From: a virus
Direction: 5' to 3' (one strand)
Length of the DNA: 60,125 bases
Virus record (IMG/VR): IMGVR_UViG_3300032245_000758
Span: 1 to 60,125 of that record
Shown here: positions 10,401-18,095 of the stretch, one piece after another
Numbering within the stretch: position 1 is the stretch's first letter
Layout: each line of letters starts with the position of its first letter
Program-made: the position numbers and the translations under genes
The notes under the pieces: model-generated
What the model was told of the DNA's origin: nothing
Databases searched by the model: none
Seen by the model: the letters and a program-made list of their open reading frames with translations, nothing else

Positions 10401-10509
10401 TCAAATACTTGAAGTGGATCATGAAATAAGTGGTGGTAAATGGGAAACCACTGTATCTGCTTTGGTTAGATGTATAGGGTCGTCAAAACTAGAATACATA
10501 ACAGTATGA
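7429..10509 (+). CDS. Large baseplate hub-like structural protein
   Basis: The 1026-residue protein shows a segment (about residues 165-215) with PPGLVSVSVKQ followed by AQLEYLTPFFLTAGINVFIE and FGWN. In my experience this pattern marks a hub/structural family common in large marine and gut myophages and possibly related to gp27. The rest is rich in Asn, Asp and Lys, with no enzymatic motif that I can see. It lies between the LysM gene and another small baseplate-like gene. The stop overlaps the next start (ATGA), so the two are coupled. No lysozyme domain of the gp5 type is recognisable. The function is inferred from context. Confidence 0.55.
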   Translation: MATNGEILDTAPLWWEIQNIPTEAVRELRRRNNTNNIGMNIPTPFINTTFDFEKNYKNYKGPMTPWARVFSNSTGKSINGMVPRSAYLDKNYVQKDYNGFILKGGDGFFNAFGYEQDKPLNQKIAVIGYEADGTPHYIDNKYRTQTNFETKRNIDFPQNNQVSPIIPPPGLVSVSVKQSKELLTYSSFKFKCYGVAQLEYLTPFFLTAGINVFIEFGWNLFNQKSLIDLNNLKECWDLVNKPQTALDRANKSNGNYGCVSGIITKYSFNTNDGFVYDCNVDVISRQGMFAGMRTDNNAKIATTTPATASDQNNVEFLDLRTFIRTYLPSINDVMRESQTISANVNNSQANFLNYIIDKINMIPKNKVTKDALANEEQLAKSKQNVQTVVTTKLAGSNTTLFYGGKPEDRVFAGRLEEFYRAKKKPDGKSDVIDYGTVKPNNQSYTQLSFVDDKTDFDSKDGSTEVWMQLDFVFELVNLFMANSNTNQFLVDISDIIISGHPNLISCDKNVLIPNPVSPKINRGSPYKKNSPNSGFLKNDNQDPSNNSFLRQLQDITVPKNDQLERLYKKAVEEGTLTEFYRNLTPENSFYFAANAAKKAFKTSGRYRDNIDSVINYLYYHSVNSNRNYSASFPFAEDTILTRTNNFGQSINVKYKKYYYGYLKNLYISKTKLIEIVQSSDTKNYKQFINAILNTLNEAVDNFWKFDIVEGKDKNDKSTLSIIDKNTSNFDELREVYMFELGRTNNVIRSINFDVSLTNEQAINVMFGGQNSTNLRTKLTDQITTSQTKDKLNATLNDLNNIPFLKFVDRMDKYQLGLLATQQSGSIVSADTLVPGASSGIEDDNNAIADLQSYGSKEKSGVLCITTKQVSSNYISALKNLSTSSATGIGRAAAAAQGGINANQKAQDFEDLIDDNINLKNHKFLCLPSDMKGKLTQMMNDDDYKNNGAKYSGVADNFTVTIKFDGIFSFRNLQVFAISNLPKPYVPGNIIFQILEVDHEISGGKWETTVSALVRCIGSSKLEYITV

Positions 10510-10892
10510 TATACGATACTCCAGATAGTGTTAAAAATATAGTAGGTTTAGGTGGTTTTGAATTTGCAAAACCATCGACTTATATTCCTACTATAACCAA
10601 CGATGATTATGATCGGGGATACATTGATAGATTCTTTGTAGCTAGAATTAATTACTTCGATATAATCGAAACGAGTTACAAAGAATATAATGTAGCCAAT
10701 ACATCTTATTTTATTAAAACAAAGATAGATTGGAAGATAACTGGTCCGGAATTCAATAAGTACATAGGCAAAACATTACAAGAAACCGGTGTAGTTAATT
10801 ACAACAATCTCAGAATTCGTGATGTTCAGATTTATATACCGAACATCGCAATTATACTAAATAATCCAAAGCAATTTTGGAGAGGTTTTTGA
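10506..10892 (+). CDS. Small baseplate/tail structural protein (unknown)
   Basis: The ATG at 10506 overlaps the preceding stop as ATGA. It is preferred over an upstream in-frame start at 10470, which would lie inside the previous gene. The 128-residue product has RGYIDRFFVARINYFDIIE in its first half and ends with NNPKQFWRGF. I associate this pattern with a small conserved protein near baseplate genes of T4-like phages, but I cannot name it. It closes the tail operon; a new promoter follows at once. Confidence 0.5.
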   Translation: MIYDTPDSVKNIVGLGGFEFAKPSTYIPTITNDDYDRGYIDRFFVARINYFDIIETSYKEYNVANTSYFIKTKIDWKITGPEFNKYIGKTLQETGVVNYNNLRIRDVQIYIPNIAIILNNPKQFWRGF

Positions 10893-10894
10893 CA

Positions 10895-10922
10895 TTGACT
10901 TTTGCCAAAAATGGTGTAAAGT
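10895..10922 (+). promoter_or_regulatory. Sigma70-like promoter for the family-A-polymerase-like gene
   Basis: TTGACT, 16 nt, TAAAGT. A second TTGACA box lies at 10889-10894. The -10 box ends exactly 6 nt before the GTG start at 10929, so transcription would begin at or within a base or two of the start codon (leaderless mRNA). Confidence 0.5.
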
Positions 10923-10928
10923 TAATTT

Positions 10929-12227
10929 GTGAAGTATAACTCAAAGATTTACGTAAAACTAATTGCTAAAGATAATAATTGTCATAATAAGAACAATTCT
11001 ATTATCGCTGCGTTTGTTTATGACTTTGAATCTGAAGACAAATACTATTACAATTTTTCCCATGGCGATGTAATGGTTGATTGTACTTTTGATAAATTCA
11101 AAGAAGAACTTGAATCAGGTAAGTATATCGTTTATGTAAACAATAAAAAGACTTATAAATATTGGTTGAATTGTAAGTTGGTTGATGTAAATTTATTCGG
11201 GTTTATCAACAACAATGAAACTCTTAAAGAATGTTCATCTTTTACAAAAGACTTTCTTGGTAGAAACTATCATAACATAAACAGTTTCAATTTAATAGTT
11301 CCATATGTTAATCATCAAGAATGTTTTGATGATGAAGTAGAAACAATTAAAGAGTTACACGAACAAGAAACAGATACATATTGTTTCAAGTTTTTCAATG
11401 ATATTATTACAGATACATTGTTTGAAGTTGAAAAGAATGGATTAAAAGTTAATGTGGATGTATTCAAACAACATTTTAAAGCTCGTACATATGATGGGTT
11501 TATATATACAAATTACAACATATACAATCCTACTGGAAGACCGAGTAATTCATATGATAGCATCAATTATGTAGCTCTAAAGAAAGATGATGGGTCCAGA
11601 AACAGTTTTGTGTCTAGGTATGGCAATGATGGTCATTTGATGATGATTGATTTTACAGGTTTCCATCCATACATCGTAGCTAACCTAATTGATTATAAAG
11701 TACCCGAGGAAGAAACCATTTATGAACATTTAGGTAAACAATATTTTGGGGTAGAAGAAGTTACATCTGAAATTATTGCTAAATCCAAGAAATTAACGAT
11801 GGTTAACTTGTATGGCCAAATATCATCTCAGTATTGTAATATACCATATTTTGCTAAAGTAGAATCTTTGAAGAATAAGTACTGGGAAACATTCCAAAAG
11901 AAAGGATATGTAACCACTCCTATTTATAAACGAAAAATTACAAATAAGCATATTGCGGATCCAAATAAGAACAAGTTATTTGCTTATATTATTCAAGCAG
12001 CTGAAACTGAACATGGAATTGATAGTTTGGGAAAATGTGTAAAGTTTATCAGTAACAAGAAAATTGTTCCTATATTGTATGTATATGATTCAATCGTATT
12101 TGACGTTCATAATGACGAAGATAGTCAAAACGTATTGGATTTGATTGATATATTTAAGAATAAACGTTTTAAAGTCAAGACTTATGTGGGAAATAATTAC
12201 AATGATTTGAAATTAGTCAACTTATAA
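10929..12227 (+). CDS. Family A DNA polymerase-like protein (palm/fingers, no active exonuclease)
   Basis: The C-terminal 230 residues follow the Pol I order of motifs: TGRPS (202-206), an R-x-x-FV pair (224-228), motif A with Asp241 (MMIDFTGFH), motif B on KKLTMVNLYG (287-296, matching K758 and Y766 of E. coli Pol I), a glutamine-helix (FAYIIQAAETEH) and motif C YVYDSIVFDV with Asp387. Both metal-binding aspartates are kept. Glu710 of the SQIE motif is His-like here, the HDE of motif C is YDS, and the O-helix arginine is not evident. The N-terminal 150 residues could be a decayed exonuclease domain. GTG start 6 nt after a promoter -10 box. The phage also has a family B polymerase, so this may be an accessory or repair polymerase, or catalytically altered. 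Confidence 0.65.
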   Translation: MKYNSKIYVKLIAKDNNCHNKNNSIIAAFVYDFESEDKYYYNFSHGDVMVDCTFDKFKEELESGKYIVYVNNKKTYKYWLNCKLVDVNLFGFINNNETLKECSSFTKDFLGRNYHNINSFNLIVPYVNHQECFDDEVETIKELHEQETDTYCFKFFNDIITDTLFEVEKNGLKVNVDVFKQHFKARTYDGFIYTNYNIYNPTGRPSNSYDSINYVALKKDDGSRNSFVSRYGNDGHLMMIDFTGFHPYIVANLIDYKVPEEETIYEHLGKQYFGVEEVTSEIIAKSKKLTMVNLYGQISSQYCNIPYFAKVESLKNKYWETFQKKGYVTTPIYKRKITNKHIADPNKNKLFAYIIQAAETEHGIDSLGKCVKFISNKKIVPILYVYDSIVFDVHNDEDSQNVLDLIDIFKNKRFKVKTYVGNNYNDLKLVNL

Positions 12228-12246
12228 ATATATTTATATGTATATT
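12223..12246 (+). promoter_or_regulatory. Late-promoter-like element (TATAAATA plus shared 16-mer)
   Basis: An exact TATAAATA (12223-12230), the T4 late-promoter -10 consensus, is followed directly by TATTTATATGTATATT. The latter occurs identically at 23079-23094. The gene start is 8 nt further on, after AAGAG. It probably drives late expression of the 719-residue protein. Confidence 0.4.
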
Positions 12247-12254
12247 TATAAGAG

Positions 12255-14414
12255 ATGAACTTTAAATCCCTAATTAACGATATTTGTTGTGATAGTCGTA
12301 TCAAGAATGGTACTTTTGATATGACCAATACAGACCATGTTTTTATTTTGCAAGAGTATCTTGAGAAGTATGGCAATGACATTAACACAATTGTAGATAA
12401 GACTGCTGTACTATTTGAAGCCGGTAGATTTCCAGAAAGACAAGCATATAACAAAGACGGAATACTTGTCACTTTTCCAAGCAAAGAATATCGTGATCGT
12501 GCTGTAAATAAAGGAACTCATTTTGCTGAGAATCCTAAAAAATCACAAGCAAATATTTTTACAGAACCCCCAGCCGATGTTCAATCGGATAAAGTCGCAT
12601 CAAAAGAAGACGAAAAAGATGTACAAGTTCCAATCGATCAAGCACTAGACCGCAAGATCGTTGATACTGATAAAGACGAAAGAACTCCCAAAGAAAAACA
12701 ACAAGATGCGGTTGCTATACAAAGTGTGTTAATAGGACAGACTCCACTTGTAAATTATAGCGTAGATGAAGCTAAGAAGTTTGGTTTCTATAAAAAAGGG
12801 CTAGAGTGGTTTGATACAAATGGAAACTTGATCGGAGAACAAGTATATGATGAAGCTTCAAAGAAGCCTGTTATTAAACCATCTGTAAAAGGATCTTCTG
12901 GCGTAAAGTATAGCAAAGAATATTTTAAAATAGCAAAAGATAATTTGTTTTACGAGCCAATAGCTGGTATGGATGATGCTGGTAAAACCATACCACCGGA
13001 ACTTTATTTTCAAAAAGTTTTTGAAACAACTAATTTTGATGCATTTAAATTTCCAAGAGGAAGAGATATACAGTTTACATTTAATGACTTCGACAAATAT
13101 CTATCCACAAACAATGTTAACTTAGTACCAGCTTCCACTTACGTTAAAATAAGAAGTTTGTCAGATGAGCGATTGGTACAATATAACAAGAACGATGTAC
13201 AAACTCTTGCGGTATTGTCTATGTTGTATAAAAAATATACAAATAAGTTTGTATCTAAAGCTAATAGTGATTTGGATAAATCTTGTCCCGCCAGACAAAT
13301 GGAAAACTATATCGGTGAGGAATTTAATAAATCCGGCGGATCAAAAAATGCAGTTGCTAAAAAAATTGCAGACAAGTTGAAAATCGGAAAATATAAAGAA
13401 ATTAGTGTTCCGGTTAAATCCGTTGAAATTTTGGGTACATCGGGATGTAATTTATCCGAGGAGTTTGCTGGTATATCAAAGATATCTAAAACCGATTTAA
13501 TCATCAATGGCAACATAAAATGTAGTGCGAAAAAAGCTGGTGGAGCACAAATCGCTTCGTCCCAACATAAGGAACTTACTACAGTAATGTCCGCAGTATT
13601 GAAAGACTTTCCAGAGATCAAAAACAAAATAGTAGCCAATATAACTGAGACGTTAGCACATTTAATGGAAAAGTCTTTTTATTATGAACACGCCGATATT
13701 ATTAATAAGAATCTAACTACATTATCGACCAGTACAGATTCAAAGAAAACTAAAGATGCTGTAAATAATTTGATTGGCTTGATTAAAAGTCCAGATGCAG
13801 TCAATGATATCAAAATAGAAGAAAAAGAAATGCATCAAATGTTGTCGGAATTAAATAAAATTTTCACCGAGGACAAATATAAAAAAGCATTGTTGAGAGA
13901 ATTTTCAACTGGAGAAAAAAGATTTGGCGCTGGTGAAAAATGTGTAGCCGATCATATTATGACTTGGGATTGTCAAGGTGATTGCTTGATTTACACAGTA
14001 GACGAATTTATAGATGATAACTATAATAAAATTAAATTTGGTGTTCGTGATAGAGGCAATGAACGCGGTGGATCATTAAGAATTGGAATTCTAAAAGAAG
14101 AATATGATGAAACTGATTATCTTTTATTGGAAAATCAAATCATAGAAGAAAGTTTAATGTCATTCATTAATAATTTAGGCGCGGAATTTAAGAACGTGAT
14201 TCAAAATAGTTTGGAGTTTGTGAAACATCTTTCTGCTTCAGCTAAGAGTGCTTTGAATGTATTTTATAATAAAGTAAGAGAGTTTTTCAAAAAAATGGTA
14301 ATTAAAATATCCATTGCTGTAAAACAAATTTTAGATAAAGGATTTGAACATTTTGCCAATTATTTTGACATGGAGCCAAAGATTGACGGTAAATTTGAAT
14401 TTGAAATACCATGA
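12255..14414 (+). CDS. Unknown 719-residue phage protein, possibly structural
   Basis: I do not recognise the family. The N-terminal 150 residues are charged and look flexible. The middle (about 380-440) holds a Gly/Ser/Lys-rich block with SKTDLIINGNIKCSAKKAGG and ASSQHKE. The spacing of the Asp and two Lys residues is reminiscent of nuclease-like or restriction-fold active sites, but it is too weak for a call. The C-terminal 90 residues are amphipathic helices. A TATAAATA element 25 nt upstream and AAGAG before the ATG suggest late expression. Its stop overlaps the next start (ATGA). Confidence 0.6.
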   Translation: MNFKSLINDICCDSRIKNGTFDMTNTDHVFILQEYLEKYGNDINTIVDKTAVLFEAGRFPERQAYNKDGILVTFPSKEYRDRAVNKGTHFAENPKKSQANIFTEPPADVQSDKVASKEDEKDVQVPIDQALDRKIVDTDKDERTPKEKQQDAVAIQSVLIGQTPLVNYSVDEAKKFGFYKKGLEWFDTNGNLIGEQVYDEASKKPVIKPSVKGSSGVKYSKEYFKIAKDNLFYEPIAGMDDAGKTIPPELYFQKVFETTNFDAFKFPRGRDIQFTFNDFDKYLSTNNVNLVPASTYVKIRSLSDERLVQYNKNDVQTLAVLSMLYKKYTNKFVSKANSDLDKSCPARQMENYIGEEFNKSGGSKNAVAKKIADKLKIGKYKEISVPVKSVEILGTSGCNLSEEFAGISKISKTDLIINGNIKCSAKKAGGAQIASSQHKELTTVMSAVLKDFPEIKNKIVANITETLAHLMEKSFYYEHADIINKNLTTLSTSTDSKKTKDAVNNLIGLIKSPDAVNDIKIEEKEMHQMLSELNKIFTEDKYKKALLREFSTGEKRFGAGEKCVADHIMTWDCQGDCLIYTVDEFIDDNYNKIKFGVRDRGNERGGSLRIGILKEEYDETDYLLLENQIIEESLMSFINNLGAEFKNVIQNSLEFVKHLSASAKSALNVFYNKVREFFKKMVIKISIAVKQILDKGFEHFANYFDMEPKIDGKFEFEIP

Positions 14415-14803
14415 TACAAAAACAATTACTTTGCACATTTTCAAATAGTGTAGAATACACAAATGTGTTGAAAGAAATACCTCAACAATATAAATTGATT
14501 GATAATAAGATCTTTATATTTGCTAATGAAAATAATCTGCGGGAATTGTATTTGACATTTAATGTTGAGAAAATTGATCGCAATAATCGTTATAAGGGTA
14601 CTATTAGTATTCATCGTAAGAAACAAACAAATACACTATATACGCTCAATGCAATGAATAAGTTGATTGCTGACGAAAACAATGGTGTGTTTGATAAGAA
14701 CTTTCAATTAAATTGGGAATTATATAAAAACAGTATTATATTAACCAACGAAATTGGTGTAAAAATAGTTCCATTAAAATTGTTTTCTATATCTGAAGTT
14801 TGA
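14411..14803 (+). CDS. Conserved-looking phage protein of unknown function
   Basis: The 130-residue product is not recognised. It is a mixed alpha/beta, soluble-looking protein with RYKGTISIHRKKQTNTLYTL in the middle and LNWELYKNSIILT near the end. No signal peptide, membrane segment or metal motif is visible. The ATG overlaps the stop of the 719-residue gene (ATGA), so the two are translationally coupled. It ends just before the promoter and leader of gene 32. It may be structural, like its partner, or a small regulator of the replication genes. Confidence 0.55.
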   Translation: MIQKQLLCTFSNSVEYTNVLKEIPQQYKLIDNKIFIFANENNLRELYLTFNVEKIDRNNRYKGTISIHRKKQTNTLYTLNAMNKLIADENNGVFDKNFQLNWELYKNSIILTNEIGVKIVPLKLFSISEV

Positions 14804-14812
14804 TATATATTT

Positions 14813-14841
14813 TTGACTTGATTTCAGTCGAAACATAGTGT
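14813..14841 (+). promoter_or_regulatory. Possible promoter of gene 32
   Basis: TTGACT, 17 nt, TAGTGT. The -35 box is good and the -10 box weak; TAGACT at 14841-14846 is an alternative with too long a spacer. It lies between the stop of the preceding gene and the structured leader of gene 32. Confidence 0.3.
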
Positions 14842-14865
14842 AGACTGATTTCAGGTTGGTTATGT

Positions 14866-14926
14866 AACGAGTCGAGTGATTCGTTGAAATAATTAACTAA
14901 TTAACAATTAATCAATTAAATAAATT
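14866..14926 (+). promoter_or_regulatory. Candidate autogenous translational operator of gene 32
   Basis: A hairpin (14866-14873 paired with 14878-14885, eight pairs including one G-U, GAGT loop) is followed by about 36 nt of repeated AATTAA units up to the ATG, with no Shine-Dalgarno sequence. In T4, gp32 represses its own mRNA by nucleating on a 5' pseudoknot and coating an unstructured A/U-rich tract over the start. The layout here is the same. Upstream, CAGTC (14825-14829) can pair with GACTG (14843-14847), and the ACATA in its loop can pair with TATGT (14861-14865 region), if that part is transcribed. Confidence 0.45.
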
Positions 14927-15760
14927 ATGGCATTAGACATTAGCAAGCTAAAGAGTCGTTTGAACTCTCTTTCAAACACAAATCAAAAATCCAACTTGAT
15001 TTGGAAGCCAAAGCCAGGCAAACAAGTGGTTCGTATCGTTCCTTACAAGTATGAACCTGATAATCCGTTTATCGAACTAAAGTTCCATTATAATATCAAC
15101 AACAAGACTTATCTATCTCCTGATAGCTTTGGTCGTCCAGATCCAATTGTTGAGTTTTCCAATCGTCTGAAGAAGACTGGTTCCAAGGAAGATTGGCAGA
15201 TGGGACGTAAGATGGAACCAAAGATGCGTACTTTTGCTCCTGTAATCGTTCGTGGTGAAGAGCATGAAGGCGTTAAGTTCTGGGGATTCGGAAAACAAGT
15301 TTATCAAGAACTACTTTCTATTATCAGTGATCCTGATTTCGGTGATATTACCGATCTAACCAATGGTCGTGATATCGTTGTTGAATTCAAGACTGCTGAG
15401 GGTGGTGCTAGTTTCCCAGAAACCAGCATTCGTGTTAAGCCAAATGTTAGTGTAGCTGTTGATCCAAAGAACAGTCAGTTGCTCGACGCTCTAAAGACCC
15501 AAGTTAATATCTTGGATCTATTCCCAGAACTATCCTATGAAGAACTCAAGGAAGTTATGGATAAGTGGTTGAATACTGATGCTGAAGCTACTGATGCAGC
15601 TGTTCCAACTACAACTGCTTCAACAGCCTCAGATGACGATGAACCTCCATTCACGGCACCTGCTAAAGCTGCAACCGCATCAGCATCTTCACCAACTGCT
15701 GCTAAAGCAAAGGGTAAAGACAGTGTAGAACAAGCATTTGATGACTTGTTTAACTCCTAA
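14927..15760 (+). CDS. 32: Single-stranded DNA-binding protein gp32
   Basis: The 277-residue protein has the gp32-type N-terminal basic start (MALDISKLKSRL) that serves cooperative binding. The OB-fold entry motif is KPKPGKQVVRIVPYKY (27-42). The C-terminal tail is low-complexity and Ala/Thr-rich, turning acidic before VEQAFDDLFNS, and would recruit replisome partners. Length is close to T4 gp32 (301). The zinc Cys/His cluster of T4 gp32 is not evident, as in several distant homologues. It is the first gene of the replication block, followed by a hairpin terminator and then uvsX. Arginine codons are almost all CGT. Confidence 0.85.
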   Translation: MALDISKLKSRLNSLSNTNQKSNLIWKPKPGKQVVRIVPYKYEPDNPFIELKFHYNINNKTYLSPDSFGRPDPIVEFSNRLKKTGSKEDWQMGRKMEPKMRTFAPVIVRGEEHEGVKFWGFGKQVYQELLSIISDPDFGDITDLTNGRDIVVEFKTAEGGASFPETSIRVKPNVSVAVDPKNSQLLDALKTQVNILDLFPELSYEELKEVMDKWLNTDAEATDAAVPTTTASTASDDDEPPFTAPAKAATASASSPTAAKAKGKDSVEQAFDDLFNS

Positions 15761-15771
15761 AAAATAAAAAT

Positions 15772-15805
15772 AAGCCGGTGGAGTTTTTATACCCCACCGG
15801 CTTTC
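15772..15805 (+). terminator. Hairpin terminator between gene 32 and uvsX
   Basis: A 10-bp G+C-rich stem (AAGCCGGTGG with CCACCGGCTT, 12-nt loop) is followed by only a short T stretch (TTTC). A-rich sequence on the 5' side could make it work on the other strand as well. It could limit read-through from the highly expressed gene 32. Confidence 0.7.
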
Positions 15806-15819
15806 TAGTTATATACGTT

Positions 15820-16962
15820 ATGGCAAAGAAAAGTGTTACAAAGGATACAACGGGTCAACGTGACGAGTTAATCGAAATGTTGGCGAATGAGCTTAACAAA
15901 GCAAACAAAGACGGTGGTAAAATTGCACATTTCCTAGACGAACAAGATAATCCTTCAGAAATTACTGATTGGATTAGTACTGGCTCTTCTATTTTGGATC
16001 TTGCAATTAGTAATCGTCCACACGGCGGTCTACCAGTTGGTAAGATGGTTGAATTCAACGGACTTGAAGGTACTGGTAAGAGTCTATTGTCGGCACACGT
16101 TGTCGCAGATACACAGAAGAAAGGTGGTGTCGCTGTAGTAATTGATACTGAAAACGCAGCTGCGCCTGAGTTCTGGAAGAGTCTCGGCGTAGACTTGTCT
16201 AAGCTATTGTATGTTCAATGTGAAACCGTTGAAGATATTTTCGCTCAGATGGAACGAATGATTGCTATTGTTCGTAAGAGCAATAAAGATCGTATTTTAA
16301 CAATTATTGTTGACTCTGTAGCAGCGGCATCTACCAAAGTAGAACTTGAAAGTGATCATGGTAAAGATGGTTATGCTACTGGTAAGTCGATTATTATCAG
16401 TAAAGCAATGCGTAAGATTACTACTATGATTGGTCGTCAGAAAGTACTTACTGTATTTACCAATCAGCTACGTCAGAATCTAAATGCTATGGCATTTGGT
16501 GACAAGTATGTAGTTAGTGGTGGTAAAGCACTTGCTTATCATTGTAGTGTTCGTGTTCGTTTGAATAATACTGGTAAACTTAAAAAAGGTGAAGAGATTA
16601 TTGGAAACGAATGTAAAGCGGTTGTTGTAAAGAATCGTATGGGTCCGCCACAACGTCAAGCTGCTTTTGATATTTATTTTGACTCTGGAATTGCAGATTA
16701 TGGTTCTTGGATCAAAGTATTGAAAGAAAACAACTTGGTAAAACAAGGTGGTGCTTATTACACTTATAAGAAGAACGATGGTAATGAATGGAAGTTCCAG
16801 TCCAAAGACTTCGTAACTACAATGCAAAGTGACAAAGAATTGAGTGAAGAAATTTACTTGAAGATTTGCGATGCTGTAATTATGAAGTACAAAGATCCTA
16901 ATAGTCAAATTATTGAGGATGCTGTCATAGATACAGAAGAAACTGCAGGTAACGAAGAATAA
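15820..16962 (+). CDS. uvsX: UvsX recombinase (RecA/RAD51 family)
   Basis: A strand-exchange ATPase for recombination-dependent replication and repair. Walker A is GLEGTGKS (81-88), Walker B is LTIIVDSVAAAS near 160-171, and a DNA-binding loop region follows TNQLRQNLNAMAFGDK. 380 residues, like T4 UvsX (391), with an acidic C-terminal end. An in-frame GTG at 15778 lies inside the terminator hairpin, so ATG 15820 is the real start. The rnh gene follows 4 nt after its stop. The order 32-uvsX-rnh-41 keeps core replication functions together. Confidence 0.9.
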   Translation: MAKKSVTKDTTGQRDELIEMLANELNKANKDGGKIAHFLDEQDNPSEITDWISTGSSILDLAISNRPHGGLPVGKMVEFNGLEGTGKSLLSAHVVADTQKKGGVAVVIDTENAAAPEFWKSLGVDLSKLLYVQCETVEDIFAQMERMIAIVRKSNKDRILTIIVDSVAAASTKVELESDHGKDGYATGKSIIISKAMRKITTMIGRQKVLTVFTNQLRQNLNAMAFGDKYVVSGGKALAYHCSVRVRLNNTGKLKKGEEIIGNECKAVVVKNRMGPPQRQAAFDIYFDSGIADYGSWIKVLKENNLVKQGGAYYTYKKNDGNEWKFQSKDFVTTMQSDKELSEEIYLKICDAVIMKYKDPNSQIIEDAVIDTEETAGNEE

Positions 16963-16966
16963 TAAC

Positions 16967-18034
16967 ATGAGTGGATTCAGTTCATCTGAAAAGAAAAAAC
17001 TGTTTTCCTTGTTTGAAAATATCAAGGAGGGTGTTGGAAATGACGGTCTCAAAAAGACTACCAATTCTGACATCCTCCTTGTTGATGGTCTTAATACTTA
17101 CATTCGTAGTTTTATGGCCATTCCTTCACTCAATGAGGACGGATTACACACTGGAGGTATTGCTGGTTTCTTAAAGAGCATTGGATATGCAATTAAGTTA
17201 CTTTCTCCCACCAGAGTTATTATTGTATTTGATGGCAAAGGTGGTAGTCAGAAACGCAGAAAGATTTATCCAGATTACAAAAACGGTAGAAAGACCGACA
17301 TTCGTCTTAACCGTAATTATGAAGAACTATCTTCTTCAAAGATTGAGTCTGTTAACTTTAAAAAAGAATTGATTCGCACTGTAAATTATTTAGATACATT
17401 GCCTGTAACAGTTATGGCAATTGATCAAATAGAAGCAGACGATACAATTGCTTATTTAGCTAAAGAAACTTTCAAAGACAGCAATGTAACAATTATGTCT
17501 ACAGACAAAGATTTTCTTCAATTAGCAAGTGACAAGATTAAAATCTGGAGTCCAACCAAGAAAAAAGTATTTGGTTGTAAAGAGATAGTAGATGAATATG
17601 GAATTACGTGTAACAACTTTATCTTTTATAGAATTATGGAAGGTGATGTTAGTGATAATATTCCTGGTTTGGATGGTGTTGGATTGAAAAGAGTGGTTAA
17701 AGCATTTCCGTTTTTATCAGATGGAAATCAAGCTTGTTTACAGCAAATTTATAACTACTCTGAAAATCATCGGGGAGAATATAAAATTTATGAAACTGTA
17801 TTGAGTAATAAACTATTGCTTGGTCGCAATTATGAATTGATGCAGTTACATAACACACAAATTCAATCTTTTACACAACTACGTGTAGAAGAAATAGTAA
17901 ATACTCCCGTTAGAAAAATTGATAAAATTAGTTTCTCAAAACTAATCACAGAGGATAAAATGTGGAATAACATTCCCAATTATCACATCTGGTTAAATGA
18001 GTGTTTCGGTAAATTAAATAGTTTCGTGGAATAA
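16967..18034 (+). CDS. rnh: RNase H / 5'-3' exonuclease (FEN-1 superfamily, T4 Rnh-like)
   Basis: Removes RNA primers and 5' flaps on the lagging strand. The 355 residues show the FEN acidic clusters: ILLVDGLNTYIRSF (36-49), VIIVFDGKGGSQKRR, IEADDTIAYLA and STDKDFLQL, then the helix-hairpin-helix MEGDVSDNIPGLDGVG. Length is near T4 Rnh (305) with a longer C-terminus. It begins 4 nt after uvsX and ends before the promoter of the helicase gene. Confidence 0.85.
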   Translation: MSGFSSSEKKKLFSLFENIKEGVGNDGLKKTTNSDILLVDGLNTYIRSFMAIPSLNEDGLHTGGIAGFLKSIGYAIKLLSPTRVIIVFDGKGGSQKRRKIYPDYKNGRKTDIRLNRNYEELSSSKIESVNFKKELIRTVNYLDTLPVTVMAIDQIEADDTIAYLAKETFKDSNVTIMSTDKDFLQLASDKIKIWSPTKKKVFGCKEIVDEYGITCNNFIFYRIMEGDVSDNIPGLDGVGLKRVVKAFPFLSDGNQACLQQIYNYSENHRGEYKIYETVLSNKLLLGRNYELMQLHNTQIQSFTQLRVEEIVNTPVRKIDKISFSKLITEDKMWNNIPNYHIWLNECFGKLNSFVE

Positions 18035-18039
18035 AAAAA

Positions 18040-18058
18040 CAACATCATTTAGATGTTG
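18040..18058. terminator. Small hairpin between rnh and gene 41
   Basis: A 7-bp stem CAACATC/GATGTTG with an ATTTA loop. On the + strand no T run follows. On the - strand it is followed by seven T residues, which would make it a terminator for antisense transcripts. Its 3' arm overlaps the -35 box of the next promoter. Confidence 0.4.
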
Positions 18059-18084
18059 AGCTTCTTCAAATTCAGTGGTATAGT
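18056..18084 (+). promoter_or_regulatory. Sigma70-like promoter of the gp41 helicase gene
   Basis: TTGAGC, 17 nt, TATAGT. The -10 box ends 11 nt before the ATG at 18096, leaving an mRNA leader of about four nt and no SD. Confidence 0.55.
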
Positions 18085-18095
18085 AGAGTTATCTT

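Noticed and set aside
13307-13639. 110-residue minus-strand frame
   Set aside because: It shadows the 719-residue gene and lacks any supporting signal.
15778-15819. Upstream in-frame GTG start for uvsX giving 14 extra residues
   Set aside because: It falls inside the terminator hairpin after gene 32, and the added residues (MEFLYPTGFLVIYV) do not fit UvsX. ATG 15820 gives the expected start.
16480-17073. 197-residue minus-strand frame across uvsX and rnh
   Set aside because: It is antisense to two well-identified genes and is low-complexity Phe/Thr/Ile-rich sequence.
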